NCBI GenBank assembly: GCA_029938115.1 | Contig: JAPYOP010000016.1 | Coordinates: 20,921-84,920 of the forward strand | DNA from: Colwellia sp. | Lineage (GTDB): Bacteria > Pseudomonadota > Gammaproteobacteria > Enterobacterales > Alteromonadaceae | Direction: 5' to 3' | Length of the DNA stretch: 64,000 nt | In this document: piece by piece, positions 1 to 9,206 of the stretch | Layout: every line of letters begins with the position of its first letter | Numbering within the stretch: the first letter of the stretch is position 1 | Notes under the pieces: generated by a model | Told to the model about the DNA's origin: nothing | What the model saw: the letters and a program-made list of their open reading frames with translations, nothing else | Database searches by the model: none | Made by a program: the position numbers and the translations under genes

Positions 1-869
1 CTCGTGGCAATGAGAAAGAAGCAGACAGAGTGGGTATCGCTTTATTAGCAAACAGTAATTTTGATCCTCAAGGTGCCCCAAGCTTCTTCGGTAAAATGTC
101 TGAAAAATTTCGCTATGCAAGTAGACCTCCTGCAATGTTATTAACTCACCCTTTACCTGAATCTCGAATTGCAGATGCTCGACAGCGAGCACATAATTAC
201 CCCGTTAGACATTTACCTCCAAGTTTAAATTTTGAACTGGCCAAGTCTCGAATTCAAGCGCGTTATGAAAGTAATGCCAAAGATAATATTGCTTATTTTA
301 AACGTCAATTAAGAAAGCAAAGTTATGGTATAAAAGTCGGAGCAGAATATGGTTTAGCGTTATCATATTTTGAAGATGGCAAATACTTACAAGCTAAAGA
401 CATTTTAGAGTTTTTAAAAGAAGGTGATAAAAATAATCTGTTTTACATTGACGCTTTAACCGATGTGTATTTGTCATTAAAAGAATATGACCAAGCTTTA
501 AGCATGTTAGCGGACTTAAACTTGCTTATGCCTAACAATCAGGTAATCAGCTTAAATTACGGTAACGCGTTACTTTCAGCGAAGCGCTATGATGAGGCAT
601 CATCAGTACTTCAAGACTTTTTACTGGTAAACCCTGGCAACTTTATTGCTTATGATATTTTAACCATGGTTTATAGAAAACAAGGAAAGATGGGGTTAAT
701 GCACATAACTAAAGCAGAAGTTCTTGCCTTATTAGGTGCATATAAGAAAGCGGTAGATGAGTTACAAACTAGCTACAACTTTGTTGAAGATCAGCCCCTC
801 TTACAAAAACGAATTAAGGCAAGAGTATTACAACTGCAAGAACAAGAAAATAAGCTAAAACGATTATAA
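1..869 (+). CDS. bepA: BepA-type periplasmic M48 metalloprotease/chaperone, C-terminal part
   Basis: The frame is open from the window edge (first full codon at 3), so the 5' end with the HExxH zinc motif lies outside. The first residues read RGNEKEADRVG. This matches the ExxxD helix of M48 proteases that supplies the third zinc ligand. A tetratricopeptide-rich C-terminal half follows (roughly residues 95-260 of the visible part, e.g. YGLALSYFEDGKYLQAKDIL and YGNALLSAKRYDEASSVLQ). BepA degrades or matures stalled outer-membrane proteins such as LptD in the periplasm (family knowledge). The next gene is arsC, as in the E. coli yfgC-yfgD pair, which supports the call. About 289 codons are visible, against about 490 for full BepA. 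Confidence 0.93.
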   Translation, partial: RGNEKEADRVGIALLANSNFDPQGAPSFFGKMSEKFRYASRPPAMLLTHPLPESRIADARQRAHNYPVRHLPPSLNFELAKSRIQARYESNAKDNIAYFKRQLRKQSYGIKVGAEYGLALSYFEDGKYLQAKDILEFLKEGDKNNLFYIDALTDVYLSLKEYDQALSMLADLNLLMPNNQVISLNYGNALLSAKRYDEASSVLQDFLLVNPGNFIAYDILTMVYRKQGKMGLMHITKAEVLALLGAYKKAVDELQTSYNFVEDQPLLQKRIKARVLQLQEQENKLKRL

Positions 870-944
870 TGCCTTAAGATCGCTTTAAGACAAGTACATT
901 ACTTACACTATTTTGCTATTTACTAAAGAAAGAAGAAATAAACT

Positions 945-1286
945 ATGTTAACAATTTACCACAACCCTAGATGCTCGAAAAGCCGTCAAACACTTGAACT
1001 AATCAAAGAGAATTCAAACAAAGAACTTAAAATAGTAGAGTACCTAAAAGAAGCAATAACACAAGAAAACATAAAAGAGCTTTTAACCCAACTGTCATGC
1101 TCTCCTATTGAAATGATGAGAGTAAAAGAAAGCGAATTTAATGAACAAAATTTAAAAAGTGCCGATGATAAAACGTTGATTGAAGCTATGGTTGCCACAC
1201 CAAAACTTATTGAACGACCTATAGTAAGTGATGGTAGTAAAGCTATTATTGGTAGACCCCCGACAAATGTTTTAACATTGTGTTAG
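945..1286 (+). CDS. arsC: ArsC/YfgD family glutaredoxin-like arsenate reductase
   Basis: This 113-residue cytoplasmic protein has the ArsC signature: YHNPRCSKSR with the catalytic Cys near residue 10, ERPIV near 90 and IGRPP near 102. Glutaredoxin-linked ArsC reduces arsenate to arsenite. No arsenite exporter or ArsR repressor is nearby. The gene sits behind bepA as E. coli yfgD does, so a housekeeping role or another thiol substrate is equally possible (inference). The ATG is preceded by an A-rich GAAAGAAGAAA leader. The ORF ends 21 bp before the DUF2069 gene, so cotranscription is likely. Confidence 0.9.
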   Translation: MLTIYHNPRCSKSRQTLELIKENSNKELKIVEYLKEAITQENIKELLTQLSCSPIEMMRVKESEFNEQNLKSADDKTLIEAMVATPKLIERPIVSDGSKAIIGRPPTNVLTLC

Positions 1287-1307
1287 TCAATAGGTAATAA
1301 TTAATAT

Positions 1308-1709
1308 ATGAGCACTCAAAACATTTCCACTGATAATTTAAGAAAAATAGCATTGTTTGGTTATTTTTCACTACTTTTTTTCATGCCTTTATGGTTATTA
1401 GTACTATCACCTAGTGAGAGTTTAAGCACGTCAACAACACTAATATTATTCACATTACCTTTACTGTTTCCTTTAAAGGGACTACTACAAGGTAACCCAT
1501 ACACTTATGCTTGGGCTAACTTTATTGTATTAATTTATTTTTTACATAGCCTAACAACGCTTTGGGTATTACCAAGCGATATGCCTTGGGCTATTCTAGA
1601 ACTTATTTTTGCCTCTGCCATGTTTTTAGGTTGTAGCTATTATGCGAAATATAAAGGGCAAGAGCTCGGTCTTAGTATTCGCAAGCCCAAGAAAGATAAA
1701 CTAAGTTAA
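1308..1709 (+). CDS. DUF2069 family inner-membrane protein
   Basis: This 133-residue protein has about four hydrophobic segments (approximately residues 14-35, 41-58, 65-85 and 92-110) and a short, highly charged cytoplasmic tail ending in KPKKDKLS. It matches the DUF2069 family, small uncharacterised gammaproteobacterial membrane proteins usually found next to arsC/yfgD. Function is unknown. It follows arsC by 21 bp and precedes the lipoprotein gene by 23 bp, so the three may form one transcript. Loop lengths are short and there is no signal peptide. Confidence 0.8.
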   Translation: MSTQNISTDNLRKIALFGYFSLLFFMPLWLLVLSPSESLSTSTTLILFTLPLLFPLKGLLQGNPYTYAWANFIVLIYFLHSLTTLWVLPSDMPWAILELIFASAMFLGCSYYAKYKGQELGLSIRKPKKDKLS

Positions 1710-1732
1710 TCTCATCTTATAGGAAGTAATAC

Positions 1733-3616
1733 ATGAAATTTAAAAATCACCTACTCAGTTCAATACTCATTGCAGTGCTAACTTTGTCAGCTTGTGGAGG
1801 AAGTAAGACCGAGCCTGATGATACTTCTTCAGGCTTAGATTCAATTCTACAACTTGAAAGCAGTTTATTGACTAATCAGGGTGTAGATTTAATTTTATAC
1901 TTTCCAAATGATGTATTAACGAATATTCAATGGAGTCAAACCTCAGGCTCTACAATTGACTTACTCGCTGTAAACAGCAAGGTAGTAGGTTTTACTCCTA
2001 CAAGTTCAGGTGACTATAGTTTTAAAGCCACTTTTAATAAAAATGGTGGAGCAAGTCAAACTCTCACAAAATCGATTACGGTTACAAATAACGCGAGTTT
2101 GATTACCGCGCGTTTAGCTCACGAAGTATTAAGTGGTAACAAGGTTTCTTTAAGGGCGCAGCTAGACACAAACATTGATAGTAGTTTAATACAATGGCAG
2201 CAAGTAGATGGCCCGACAGTATCTTTGACTGAATCAGATCCGAATGGGCACTTAGCCATATTTTTTGATGCCCCACAAGTTAGCAAAGATACCTATATTA
2301 GTTTCGAAGCCTCGGTGACCGATCAAGGAACAAAGCACACTGATACAGTTACAGTGTTAGTTGAGCCCGCAAATACAATTAATGCAAGTGCTTATTTTGA
2401 TACTCGTGTCGCTAAGGTATTTCCTTATAACGAGAACAGCCCTTATAAAGATAATTTAACAAACTGTGTTTATTCAAATACTTTAACTAGTTCTTGTACT
2501 TTAAGTAAATTACCTCTGATTGCAGAAGAAGTTCAAAACAGCTCTAATACACCGAGTGTTGACACAATTATGGACAGAGTAGTTGTTTCACATCAGTGGA
2601 TGGGCGATAGATTTAAAGAGTTTTTAATAAATAACGATCCTAACAACGATATTAAAAACCTGCTAAGAGCAACGACAGCGATTGTTATAAGTTATGATGT
2701 TCGCCCTTCCTTTTATTGGGCAGCTACCGGTGCTATTTACCTTGATGCTGATAATTTTTGGTTAACCGCTCAAGAACGAGACACCATCAATGAAGCACCC
2801 GACTTTAGAGCTGATTTTGGTAATGACTTAAAATTTGTGATGCCTTGGCGTTATGTGAAAGAAAATCAATATGCTTCGAGTTATATTCCGGCAACCGTAA
2901 GAACTAATCGTGCCGCTATTATTGGCTTATATAAATTAACGTCTTTAATGTATCATGAGCTTGCTCACGCAAATGATTTTTTCCCCAGCACTGAGTGGTA
3001 CATTCACTCATCTCAAACGCGTATACTAGATGCAGCACTTAGCAGTGACTTTGAATCTGATCAATTATCAATTTCGCTGCCTCTGCAAAGTCAAACTATG
3101 CGAAATTTAGCACAAGTCAGTTTTGCTGGTGAGTCAGCAAACAGCACACAAAAAGCCTATTTACCAGCCGACATTGAGGGCTTTTTTAGTCCCGACATTG
3201 CTAATGATTTTTACGCATACTCTAGTTTGCGTGAAGATTATGCAATGTTGTTTGAAGAATTGATGATGCAAAAACGCTTCGATGTTTTCAGAGATGTTGC
3301 CATAACCAATCAACCTACCGGGGATAATATTTCTGCTACAGACTATATTGTTACTTGGGGACAACGTGGCAGAATTGGCGAAGAAAGTTTAAAACCTAGA
3401 GTACTATTTAGTGCAAGCCGAGTTTTGCCGGAATTTGATAGTGTTGCCGCTTTAAACACAGTTCCTGAGCCGATAGCGATGACAGTAGGAGATGATTGGA
3501 TAGAAAACTTAACCATAAGCCCTGCCAACGCACAAAGAAGCGAAAAGAAAGGGCTTAAACTAGAGCCGCAGCCTATTTTTAATCGGTATTATCAAAAAGC
3601 GCTGCCTAAACATTAA
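1733..3616 (+). CDS. Large lipoprotein with Ig/PKD-like repeats and an HExxH metalloprotease-like domain
   Basis: A type II signal peptide ends in LTLSAC (lipid-modified Cys near residue 21), followed by GGSK. Residues about 40-210 are Ser/Thr-rich with two PKD/Ig-like beta repeats (NIQWSQTSGSTIDLL and LIQWQQVDGPTVSLT). The C-terminal half is a separate domain. It contains MYHELAHANDFFPS near residue 410, a perfect HExxH zinc motif. About 95 residues downstream comes LREDYAMLFEELMMQKR, whose Glu could be the third ligand. A surface or periplasmic zinc peptidase is therefore plausible, but no named family is recognised. The gene starts 23 bp after the DUF2069 gene. Function is inferred only from motifs. 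Confidence 0.75.
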   Translation: MKFKNHLLSSILIAVLTLSACGGSKTEPDDTSSGLDSILQLESSLLTNQGVDLILYFPNDVLTNIQWSQTSGSTIDLLAVNSKVVGFTPTSSGDYSFKATFNKNGGASQTLTKSITVTNNASLITARLAHEVLSGNKVSLRAQLDTNIDSSLIQWQQVDGPTVSLTESDPNGHLAIFFDAPQVSKDTYISFEASVTDQGTKHTDTVTVLVEPANTINASAYFDTRVAKVFPYNENSPYKDNLTNCVYSNTLTSSCTLSKLPLIAEEVQNSSNTPSVDTIMDRVVVSHQWMGDRFKEFLINNDPNNDIKNLLRATTAIVISYDVRPSFYWAATGAIYLDADNFWLTAQERDTINEAPDFRADFGNDLKFVMPWRYVKENQYASSYIPATVRTNRAAIIGLYKLTSLMYHELAHANDFFPSTEWYIHSSQTRILDAALSSDFESDQLSISLPLQSQTMRNLAQVSFAGESANSTQKAYLPADIEGFFSPDIANDFYAYSSLREDYAMLFEELMMQKRFDVFRDVAITNQPTGDNISATDYIVTWGQRGRIGEESLKPRVLFSASRVLPEFDSVAALNTVPEPIAMTVGDDWIENLTISPANAQRSEKKGLKLEPQPIFNRYYQKALPKH

Positions 3617-3733
3617 ATAAAGCTATAAATAAGAGAAATTACTAGTAGCGAGTTACGATCTTAAAAGCAATACACTCACGTGTGTGTTCGTCACTCGATA
3701 CTTCTCTTACCCGTAAGTTTCGTTGTTCTATAC

Positions 3734-4375
3734 TTACTTTGCTAACCAAGCAACTGAGACAAGTGTTTTACCGTCAGAGATGACTTTACCGACAAATTTA
3801 CTGCCCGCAATTATTCGTCCAACGCCTTTTGGTGTACCCGTCATAACAATATCCCCATCATCAAGTGCCATAAAATCTTGAAGCTGATCTAAAATTATAT
3901 CAGGCTTGTATAACATCAATTCTACACCACCTGCTTGTATAACCTCACCATTAATGGCTAACTCTAAGCTCAAACCATCATAAATTGCATCAATAGCAAC
4001 AAAGTCGCTAAATACGGCTGCGCCATTAAACGCTTTAGCACGTTCCCATGGCAGACCTTTTGTCTTTAATTTTGCTTGTAAGTTACGCTTAGTTAAATCT
4101 AAACCGATTGCAATCGCGGTAAATTTTCCTTGTTGAGGTTTCCCGGTCTGACATTTTTCTTTTTGATAAAGGAAGCATAGCTCAGCTTCGAAATGTAATG
4201 GCTCTTGATGAAAAGACTCTAACTGGGTAGCAATAGCTGAATTAGGTTTTAAAAAGACCACCATTTCATCCGGCACTTCGTTACCTAGCTCGGCAATATG
4301 ATCAACATAGTTTCGGCCAATACAAATAATTTTTGAAGGAGTGATTTCTTGATTGTCAAAATTGACAGAGTTCAT
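3734..4375 (-). CDS. Fumarylacetoacetate hydrolase (FAH) family protein, FAHD1/YcgM-like
   Basis: This 213-residue single-domain FAH protein carries the characteristic start IICIGRNYVDHIAELGNEVP. Acidic metal-binding positions follow in HFEAELCFLY, and the typical end is VMTGTPKGVGRI. Members act as acylpyruvases, oxaloacetate decarboxylases or related C-C hydrolases with Mg2+/Mn2+. The substrate here cannot be read from sequence. It lies 21 bp downstream of hda on the same strand, so it probably belongs to the DUF2066-hda transcript. A second, longer FAH protein lies at 41118-42137 and is not a close copy. The start codon falls at 4375, just before the NSVNFDN leader. Confidence 0.87.
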   Translation of the reverse strand: MNSVNFDNQEITPSKIICIGRNYVDHIAELGNEVPDEMVVFLKPNSAIATQLESFHQEPLHFEAELCFLYQKEKCQTGKPQQGKFTAIAIGLDLTKRNLQAKLKTKGLPWERAKAFNGAAVFSDFVAIDAIYDGLSLELAINGEVIQAGGVELMLYKPDIILDQLQDFMALDDGDIVMTGTPKGVGRIIAGSKFVGKVISDGKTLVSVAWLAK

Positions 4376-4396
4376 AATGCTCTCAGTAGCAATGAA

Positions 4397-5116
4397 TTAA
4401 GTAATATTTAAAACATCTTTAATAAAAGGAATGGTGATTTTGCGCTGTTCTCTTATAGAGGCTTTATCAAGAACATCAAGCGAAGCAATTAAGTTTTCCA
4501 TTTCTCGTGATAATCGATTCAATAAAAAATTGGCGGCTTCATCACTAAGCATCAACCCGCGCTTTGCCGCTCGAAACTGCAAAGCCGATACTTTTTCAAG
4601 ATCAGTTAATGGCTTAAGCTGTTCAGTTAACCCCCAACTTAAGCGAGAGATTAAATCAGGTAACGTTAACCCCAACTGCCCTACACTTTGATCGCCACTG
4701 ATTAATAAACAATTATTTTGCTCTAATACTCGGTTATATAAATCAAAAATAGCCTGTTGCCATAATTTGTTACCGGCAAGCAGTTGAATATCATCTAAAC
4801 AGATAACATTAATCTGCTCTAAGCCGTCTAATACTTCAACTGGCAGCTGTAATAACTCAGCACAAGATAAGCACACAGACGTTTTATCCAATTGCGAAGC
4901 ATATGCGCTACAAGCATGTAATAAATGAGATTTACCAACGCCACTTAAACCAAAAAGATAAAAACTTCTAGGTTGGCTTGATTGACCCTGTTCAGTTTTA
5001 TCAAGAAATAACGCTAATTGACTAACCACTGATCGATTTGATTCACTGAGGTAACTCTCGAATGTTTCATCATCGGGTAACTGCACTGATAAAGCGAGTT
5101 GTGTCGTACTCTTCAT
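4397..5116 (-). CDS. hda: Hda, DnaA regulatory inactivator
   Basis: This AAA+ DnaA homologue lacks the DNA-binding domain. It has Walker A in FGLSGVGKSHLL, Walker B in VICLDDIQLL, and a C-terminal arginine-finger/sensor region. The N-terminus QLALSVQLPDDETF closely resembles E. coli Hda. Its QLALSV segment is the expected sliding-clamp binding motif. Clamp-loaded Hda stimulates ATP hydrolysis by DnaA after initiation (known). The start is set at the ATG at 5116, not the upstream in-frame one. There the DUF2066 stop and the hda start overlap as TAATG, which suggests translational coupling. Confidence 0.95.
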   Translation of the reverse strand: MKSTTQLALSVQLPDDETFESYLSESNRSVVSQLALFLDKTEQGQSSQPRSFYLFGLSGVGKSHLLHACSAYASQLDKTSVCLSCAELLQLPVEVLDGLEQINVICLDDIQLLAGNKLWQQAIFDLYNRVLEQNNCLLISGDQSVGQLGLTLPDLISRLSWGLTEQLKPLTDLEKVSALQFRAAKRGLMLSDEAANFLLNRLSREMENLIASLDVLDKASIREQRKITIPFIKDVLNIT

Positions 5117-6312
5117 TAGTTGCCCCAATAAAAAATTGGTACAAGTGTCTCTGCGCTTTTTTCAGAAATAGTTTCATCAAATTTAGCAAGGGGATCAATA
5201 TATTGAGTCAGTTTTTTGTTCAGTTTTAAGGAAGCAAGTAGCGCCTCTGTAGAGCCAAGTAATTGTAAATTAAAGCGTCTAGCTTCAGCCTTAGCACTTA
5301 ATAATGTGACTGATTTAACTGATGATAACTTACTTAAAAAATCAAAGACATCAACATAAGTTGCTAAAGAATCAACATTAGCCACCTCAATTACAAAATC
5401 ATTTTGACTGGTTGTAGATAAAGCATAGCGCTGATAAATCAATTCAGTAATATCCGACAATCCTTTTTGCAATAACATTTGTGAACTGCTGCCTTGATAA
5501 AGTTGACTAAATTTTTGTTGCCCCTTGATTAAATTCCAATCAAGTAAACTCCAATCTAATACATAGTTTTGCTTTTTAATTTGAGGTTGAGCGCACAGTA
5601 AACCACAATTGCTTGGCTCAATATTTTCTTTATCATTATAATCTGAGGTCACTAAACTTGAATTTGAAATTCTCATTATCACAATAGCTTCAGCAAGATA
5701 TCGACTTGACGCATCTTTAACTGGTTGTTGAAAACGCCCCCACACATCACTAAGCTTTATTTCATTAGCGTCAGTTAAATCCATTAACGGCATCATGATA
5801 GGTAAACCACGCTGTGCTGAGAATTCATTGACCATAAAGGGTAAGTTAGATGCTGATGAATTTGACATAATTTGACGAGTTAAACCTTGCTCGTCAACAA
5901 GCCAAAGTAAAAGTTGCGGTCGTAAACTCCCCCACAATGGCAAGTTAGCTTCTTGAAATAATTGATTTATTTTTTCTTTGTTAAAACTAGCTAATAAAAA
6001 CAGTTGTTTTTCATTACCCCTGACATCAGCCACTTGTAGGTTTTTTTGTTCATATCGATATTGATTGAGATACAAACGATAGTCATTTAAAGATTTCTTA
6101 ATGATAGGATTGTCTAAAACGCTTTTTTCACCACCTACTTTTATCATCACAGCTGCTAACGCCTTTTTTAAGGCCTTAGCTCGGTCACTACTATTTTGAG
6201 AGTTAATAGCGATGCTTGCTTGATACAAGCCTTTTACTTCAACCGCGTTAAGCGACATTGAAGATAAAAAGGTAATAATAACAAACAATAAAAAAGTAAT
6301 ATTTTTGAACAT
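5116..6312 (-). CDS. DUF2066 domain-containing exported protein
   Basis: The 398-residue protein has a clear Sec signal peptide: MFKNI, then a hydrophobic stretch ending SLNA near residue 23, before VEVKGLYQASIAI. The body matches the DUF2066 family, gammaproteobacterial periplasmic proteins of unknown function encoded immediately upstream of hda. Features include AMIKVGG-type N-terminal repeats (ALKKALAAVMIKVGGEKSVL) and a C-terminal SADLxxF-like alpha/beta region. It is divergent from purM (205-bp gap) and overlaps the hda start by one base. No enzymatic motif was recognised. Confidence 0.85.
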   Translation of the reverse strand: MFKNITFLLFVIITFLSSMSLNAVEVKGLYQASIAINSQNSSDRAKALKKALAAVMIKVGGEKSVLDNPIIKKSLNDYRLYLNQYRYEQKNLQVADVRGNEKQLFLLASFNKEKINQLFQEANLPLWGSLRPQLLLWLVDEQGLTRQIMSNSSASNLPFMVNEFSAQRGLPIMMPLMDLTDANEIKLSDVWGRFQQPVKDASSRYLAEAIVIMRISNSSLVTSDYNDKENIEPSNCGLLCAQPQIKKQNYVLDWSLLDWNLIKGQQKFSQLYQGSSSQMLLQKGLSDITELIYQRYALSTTSQNDFVIEVANVDSLATYVDVFDFLSKLSSVKSVTLLSAKAEARRFNLQLLGSTEALLASLKLNKKLTQYIDPLAKFDETISEKSAETLVPIFYWGN

Positions 6313-6409
6313 ATGAAAAAAAGTAAGCCATTTTATAGAACAGATATTACCACAACCAAGCCATTTTTTATCATCAAATAAAAATATTTATCAATTTAAG
6401 ATAAAGATT

Positions 6410-6438
6410 TTGAGTATGTGCTCCGGCACTGGTAGAAT
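6410..6438 (+). promoter_or_regulatory. Sigma70-type promoter of purM
   Basis: TTGAGT (6410-6415) and TAGAAT (6433-6438) are separated by exactly 17 bp. A start near 6445 would give a leader of about 70 nt to purM. No PurR-type operator (ACGCAAACGTTTGCGT-like) was found in this gap. Confidence 0.65.
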
Positions 6439-6517
6439 ACGCATCTTTTTAAACCTGAATAAGTCTAAAATTTAGCTTGTTTGGGTTTCATTTTATAGTA
6501 ATTTTTTGAGGTTTCCC

Positions 6518-7558
6518 GTGAGCGAACAAAAACAGTCTTTAAGCTATAAAGATGCTGGTGTTGATATTGATGCTGGTAATGCCCTTGTTGAAAATATTAA
6601 AGGTGCAGTAAAGCGCACAACTCGCCCTGAAGTTATGGGTGGTTTAGGTGGTTTTGGAAGTGTTTGTCAATTACCAACAGGCTATAAAGAGCCGGTATTA
6701 GTAGCTGGGACTGACGGCGTGGGAACCAAGTTACGTTTAGCTATTGATTTAGCAAAACACGATACTGTTGGCATCGATTTAGTGGCTATGTGTGTAAACG
6801 ACCTTATCGTACAAGGTGCAGAGCCATTATTCTTCTTAGATTATTACGCCACAGCAAAACTTGATGTTGCCGTGGCATCATCAGTTGTTGAGGGTATCGC
6901 TGAAGGATGTATTCAAGCAGGTTGTGCTCTTGTAGGTGGTGAAACTGCTGAAATGCCAGGTATGTACCATAAAGGTGATTACGACATCGCAGGTTTTTGT
7001 GTTGGTGTTGCCGAGAAATCTCGCTTAATAGATGGCACTAAAGTCGCTGCTGGCGATCAATTAATTGCTTTAGGTGCATCTGGACCTCATTCAAATGGCT
7101 TTTCATTAATTCGTAAAGTATTAGAAGTAAACAACACTGATACCAGTGAACTACTTAACGGTAAGGCGATTAGCGAACATTTATTAGAGCCGACTAAAAT
7201 TTATGTTAAATCTGTTTTAGCATTACTTAAAGATGTTGATGTTCATGCGCTATCTCATATCACTGGTGGTGGCTTCTGGGAAAACATTCCTCGTGTTTTA
7301 CCTGAAACCGCACAAGCGGTTATCAATGGTGAAAGTTGGCAGTGGCCTGAAATTTTCAACTGGTTAAAAGAAAATGGCAATATCACAACACATGAAATGT
7401 ACCGAACATTTAACTGTGGCGTTGGTATGATCATCGTTGTTCCTGAAGATAAAGTTGAACAAAGTATCGAAATACTAACCGAGCATGGTGAAAATGCATG
7501 GCATATTGGCTCAATAGCTGACAAAGCTGATGACGAAGAGCCGGTTGTTTTTTCTTAA
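6518..7558 (+). CDS. purM: Phosphoribosylformylglycinamidine cyclo-ligase (AIR synthetase)
   Basis: PurM converts FGAM to 5-aminoimidazole ribotide with ATP, the fifth step of de novo purine synthesis. The sequence is near-colinear with E. coli PurM over its whole length: [53 protein letters not shown] and [16 protein letters not shown]. The start is the GTG at 6518 (VSEQKQSL), preceded by a GAGG ribosome site 7 bases upstream. An in-frame TTG at 6506 would swallow that site. The protein is about 346 residues, the usual length. purN follows on the same strand after a hairpin. Confidence 0.97.
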   Translation: MSEQKQSLSYKDAGVDIDAGNALVENIKGAVKRTTRPEVMGGLGGFGSVCQLPTGYKEPVLVAGTDGVGTKLRLAIDLAKHDTVGIDLVAMCVNDLIVQGAEPLFFLDYYATAKLDVAVASSVVEGIAEGCIQAGCALVGGETAEMPGMYHKGDYDIAGFCVGVAEKSRLIDGTKVAAGDQLIALGASGPHSNGFSLIRKVLEVNNTDTSELLNGKAISEHLLEPTKIYVKSVLALLKDVDVHALSHITGGGFWENIPRVLPETAQAVINGESWQWPEIFNWLKENGNITTHEMYRTFNCGVGMIIVVPEDKVEQSIEILTEHGENAWHIGSIADKADDEEPVVFS

Positions 7559-7584
7559 AAATAACAACGTTATAGGTTACAAAT

Positions 7585-7616
7585 AAAAGGGCTGATAATT
7601 CGCCCTTTTATTTTAC
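7585..7616 (+). terminator. Hairpin between purM and purN
   Basis: AAAAGGGC (7585-7592) pairs with GCCCTTTT (7602-7609) around a 9-nt loop, followed by ATTTTA. This looks like a Rho-independent terminator or attenuator after purM. It would lower purN expression unless there is readthrough or an internal promoter. Confidence 0.7.
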
Positions 7617-7662
7617 CTAAAAAAAATTATCTAAAAGAAAGTTAGCTAAAAAAGGAAATAAT

Positions 7663-8319
7663 ATGACTAGCCGCATCGTAGTATTAATATCTGGCAGTGG
7701 TACAAATTTACAAGCTATTATCGATGCTTGTGAATCTGCAGATTATCCTGGAGAAGTTGTTGGCGTAGTTTCAAATAAAAATGATGCTTACGGTTTAATA
7801 CGCGCTCAAGAAGCCAATATTGAAACCGTTGCTCTTTCACACAAAGAATTTGAAAGCCGAGCAACTTACGATCAAGCCTTGATCGCTAAAATTGACATGT
7901 TCACTCCGGATGTCATTGTACTTGCAGGTTTTATGCGTATATTAACACCTGATTTTGTGCAGCATTATCAAGGAAAGTTGTTGAACATTCACCCCTCTTT
8001 GTTACCTAAATATCAAGGGCTTAATACGCATCAACGTGCAATTGATTCTGGTGATAAAGAACATGGTGTTAGTGTGCACTTTGTTACTGAAGAACTTGAT
8101 GGTGGCCCCGTTATTTTACAAGCAAAAGTGCCCGTGTTTGACGGCGATAGCAGTGATGATTTAGCGGCACGTGTTCATGAACAAGAACATAGAGTTTATC
8201 CTTTAGTGGTAAAGTGGCTATGTCAAAAGCGTCTTAGCATGAAAATTGAAGGCGAAAATGAATACGCAATTTTAGACAAATGCACCTTGCCTGCGTCTGG
8301 TTATGCGAACGACGAATAA
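7663..8319 (+). CDS. purN: Phosphoribosylglycinamide formyltransferase
   Basis: PurN transfers the formyl group from 10-formyl-THF to GAR, the third step of purine synthesis. Family motifs are all present. The substrate loop is VLISGSGTNLQAII near residue 8, and LAGFMRILTPDFVQ precedes NIHPSLLPKYQGLNTHQRAI (catalytic Asn/His). GVSVHFVTEELDGGPVILQ with the catalytic Asp follows. The 218 residues match the usual length. An AAAAAAGGAAATAAT leader gives a good ribosome site. It lies 104 bp after purM, separated by a hairpin. Confidence 0.96.
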   Translation: MTSRIVVLISGSGTNLQAIIDACESADYPGEVVGVVSNKNDAYGLIRAQEANIETVALSHKEFESRATYDQALIAKIDMFTPDVIVLAGFMRILTPDFVQHYQGKLLNIHPSLLPKYQGLNTHQRAIDSGDKEHGVSVHFVTEELDGGPVILQAKVPVFDGDSSDDLAARVHEQEHRVYPLVVKWLCQKRLSMKIEGENEYAILDKCTLPASGYANDE

Positions 8320-8328
8320 GCTGTTAGT

Positions 8329-8360
8329 ATAAAGGTAAGTATTCCTTACCTTTATTTTTT
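8329..8360 (+). terminator. Rho-independent terminator of purN
   Basis: ATAAAGGTAAG (8329-8339) and CTTACCTTTAT (8345-8355) form an 11-bp stem with a 5-nt loop, followed directly by a T run to 8360. The run abuts the ATG of the next gene at 8361. Confidence 0.88.
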
Positions 8361-9134
8361 ATGATCATTTTAGTAAAGTTCAAAAAGTTTTTATCTCTAA
8401 CGTCACTGTTACTTTTTATGCCTTTCTCCAGTTTTGCTAACTCGACTAAGCAAGCAACACCAACTGAGCATTATTTCCCCGAGTTTTCAGCTCAATATAC
8501 CGTATTACATAAATCTGATCCTGTGGGCACAGCTAAAAGAGCGCTTAGCTATCAAGCTGATGGCAGTATTAATTACCATTATGAAACTTATGTCGAATGG
8601 CTGATTTTTTCTCAAACGCGTAGTGAAACTTCAATTTTAACCATAAATAACAACCAAGTAACACCGCAACATTATACTTACACCCGCGAAGGGACAGGAA
8701 AAGACAAACGCTATGAATGGCATTACGATGCCGCTAATAATAAAGCAAAAGATATTGAACGAAAACGAGAACACAACATCGATTTTTCCAATAACTTACA
8801 AGATAAACTTAGTTATCATCTACAACATAGATTAAACCTGATCCGCGACGCTAAGCACAAAACGTATGTTTATTCTGTAATCAATACATCTGGTTCAGTT
8901 AAAGATTATATCTATCAATATGATGGTGAAGAAGAGTTGATTTTACCCTATGGCTTAATTAAAGCGATTAGGTTTAAACGTGAAATTAAAGAAAAAGAGC
9001 GTGTTACCTACGCATGGTTTGCGCCAGAGCTTAATTACCTATTAGTAAAGCTTTATCAAACGAAAGCAGGTAATGAGCAATTTGAAGCCCAACTATCAAG
9101 TCTTACCGTTAAGGCTGAGACTGTTAAAAAATAA
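8361..9134 (+). CDS. DUF3108 domain-containing exported protein
   Basis: This 257-residue protein begins with a signal peptide (KFKKFLSLTSLLLFMPFSSFA, cleavage near residue 27). It continues as a beta-rich DUF3108 domain: EFSAQYTVLHKSDPVGTAKR, WLIFSQTRSETS, and EKERVTYAWFAPELNYLLVKL near the end. DUF3108 proteins are periplasmic or outer-membrane-associated with a lipoprotein-localisation-like fold and unknown role. They often follow purN in this bacterial group. The ATG lies directly behind the T run of the purN terminator, so no ribosome site is visible. Expression probably depends on readthrough or an unannotated promoter inside purN. Confidence 0.82.
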   Translation: MIILVKFKKFLSLTSLLLFMPFSSFANSTKQATPTEHYFPEFSAQYTVLHKSDPVGTAKRALSYQADGSINYHYETYVEWLIFSQTRSETSILTINNNQVTPQHYTYTREGTGKDKRYEWHYDAANNKAKDIERKREHNIDFSNNLQDKLSYHLQHRLNLIRDAKHKTYVYSVINTSGSVKDYIYQYDGEEELILPYGLIKAIRFKREIKEKERVTYAWFAPELNYLLVKLYQTKAGNEQFEAQLSSLTVKAETVKK

Positions 9135-9139
9135 ATAAA

Positions 9140-9169
9140 ATAGACCTAAAGCTTTTACTTTAGGTCTAT
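9140..9169. terminator. Bidirectional terminator between convergent genes
   Basis: A perfect 12-bp stem (ATAGACCTAAAG with CTTTAGGTCTAT) encloses a 6-nt loop. It sits between the DUF3108 gene (+) and the DUF885 gene (-) and can serve both. Confidence 0.8.
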
Positions 9170-9206
9170 ATAGTGATGATTTTACTCTTTGATAGTGATT
9201 AGTTTA

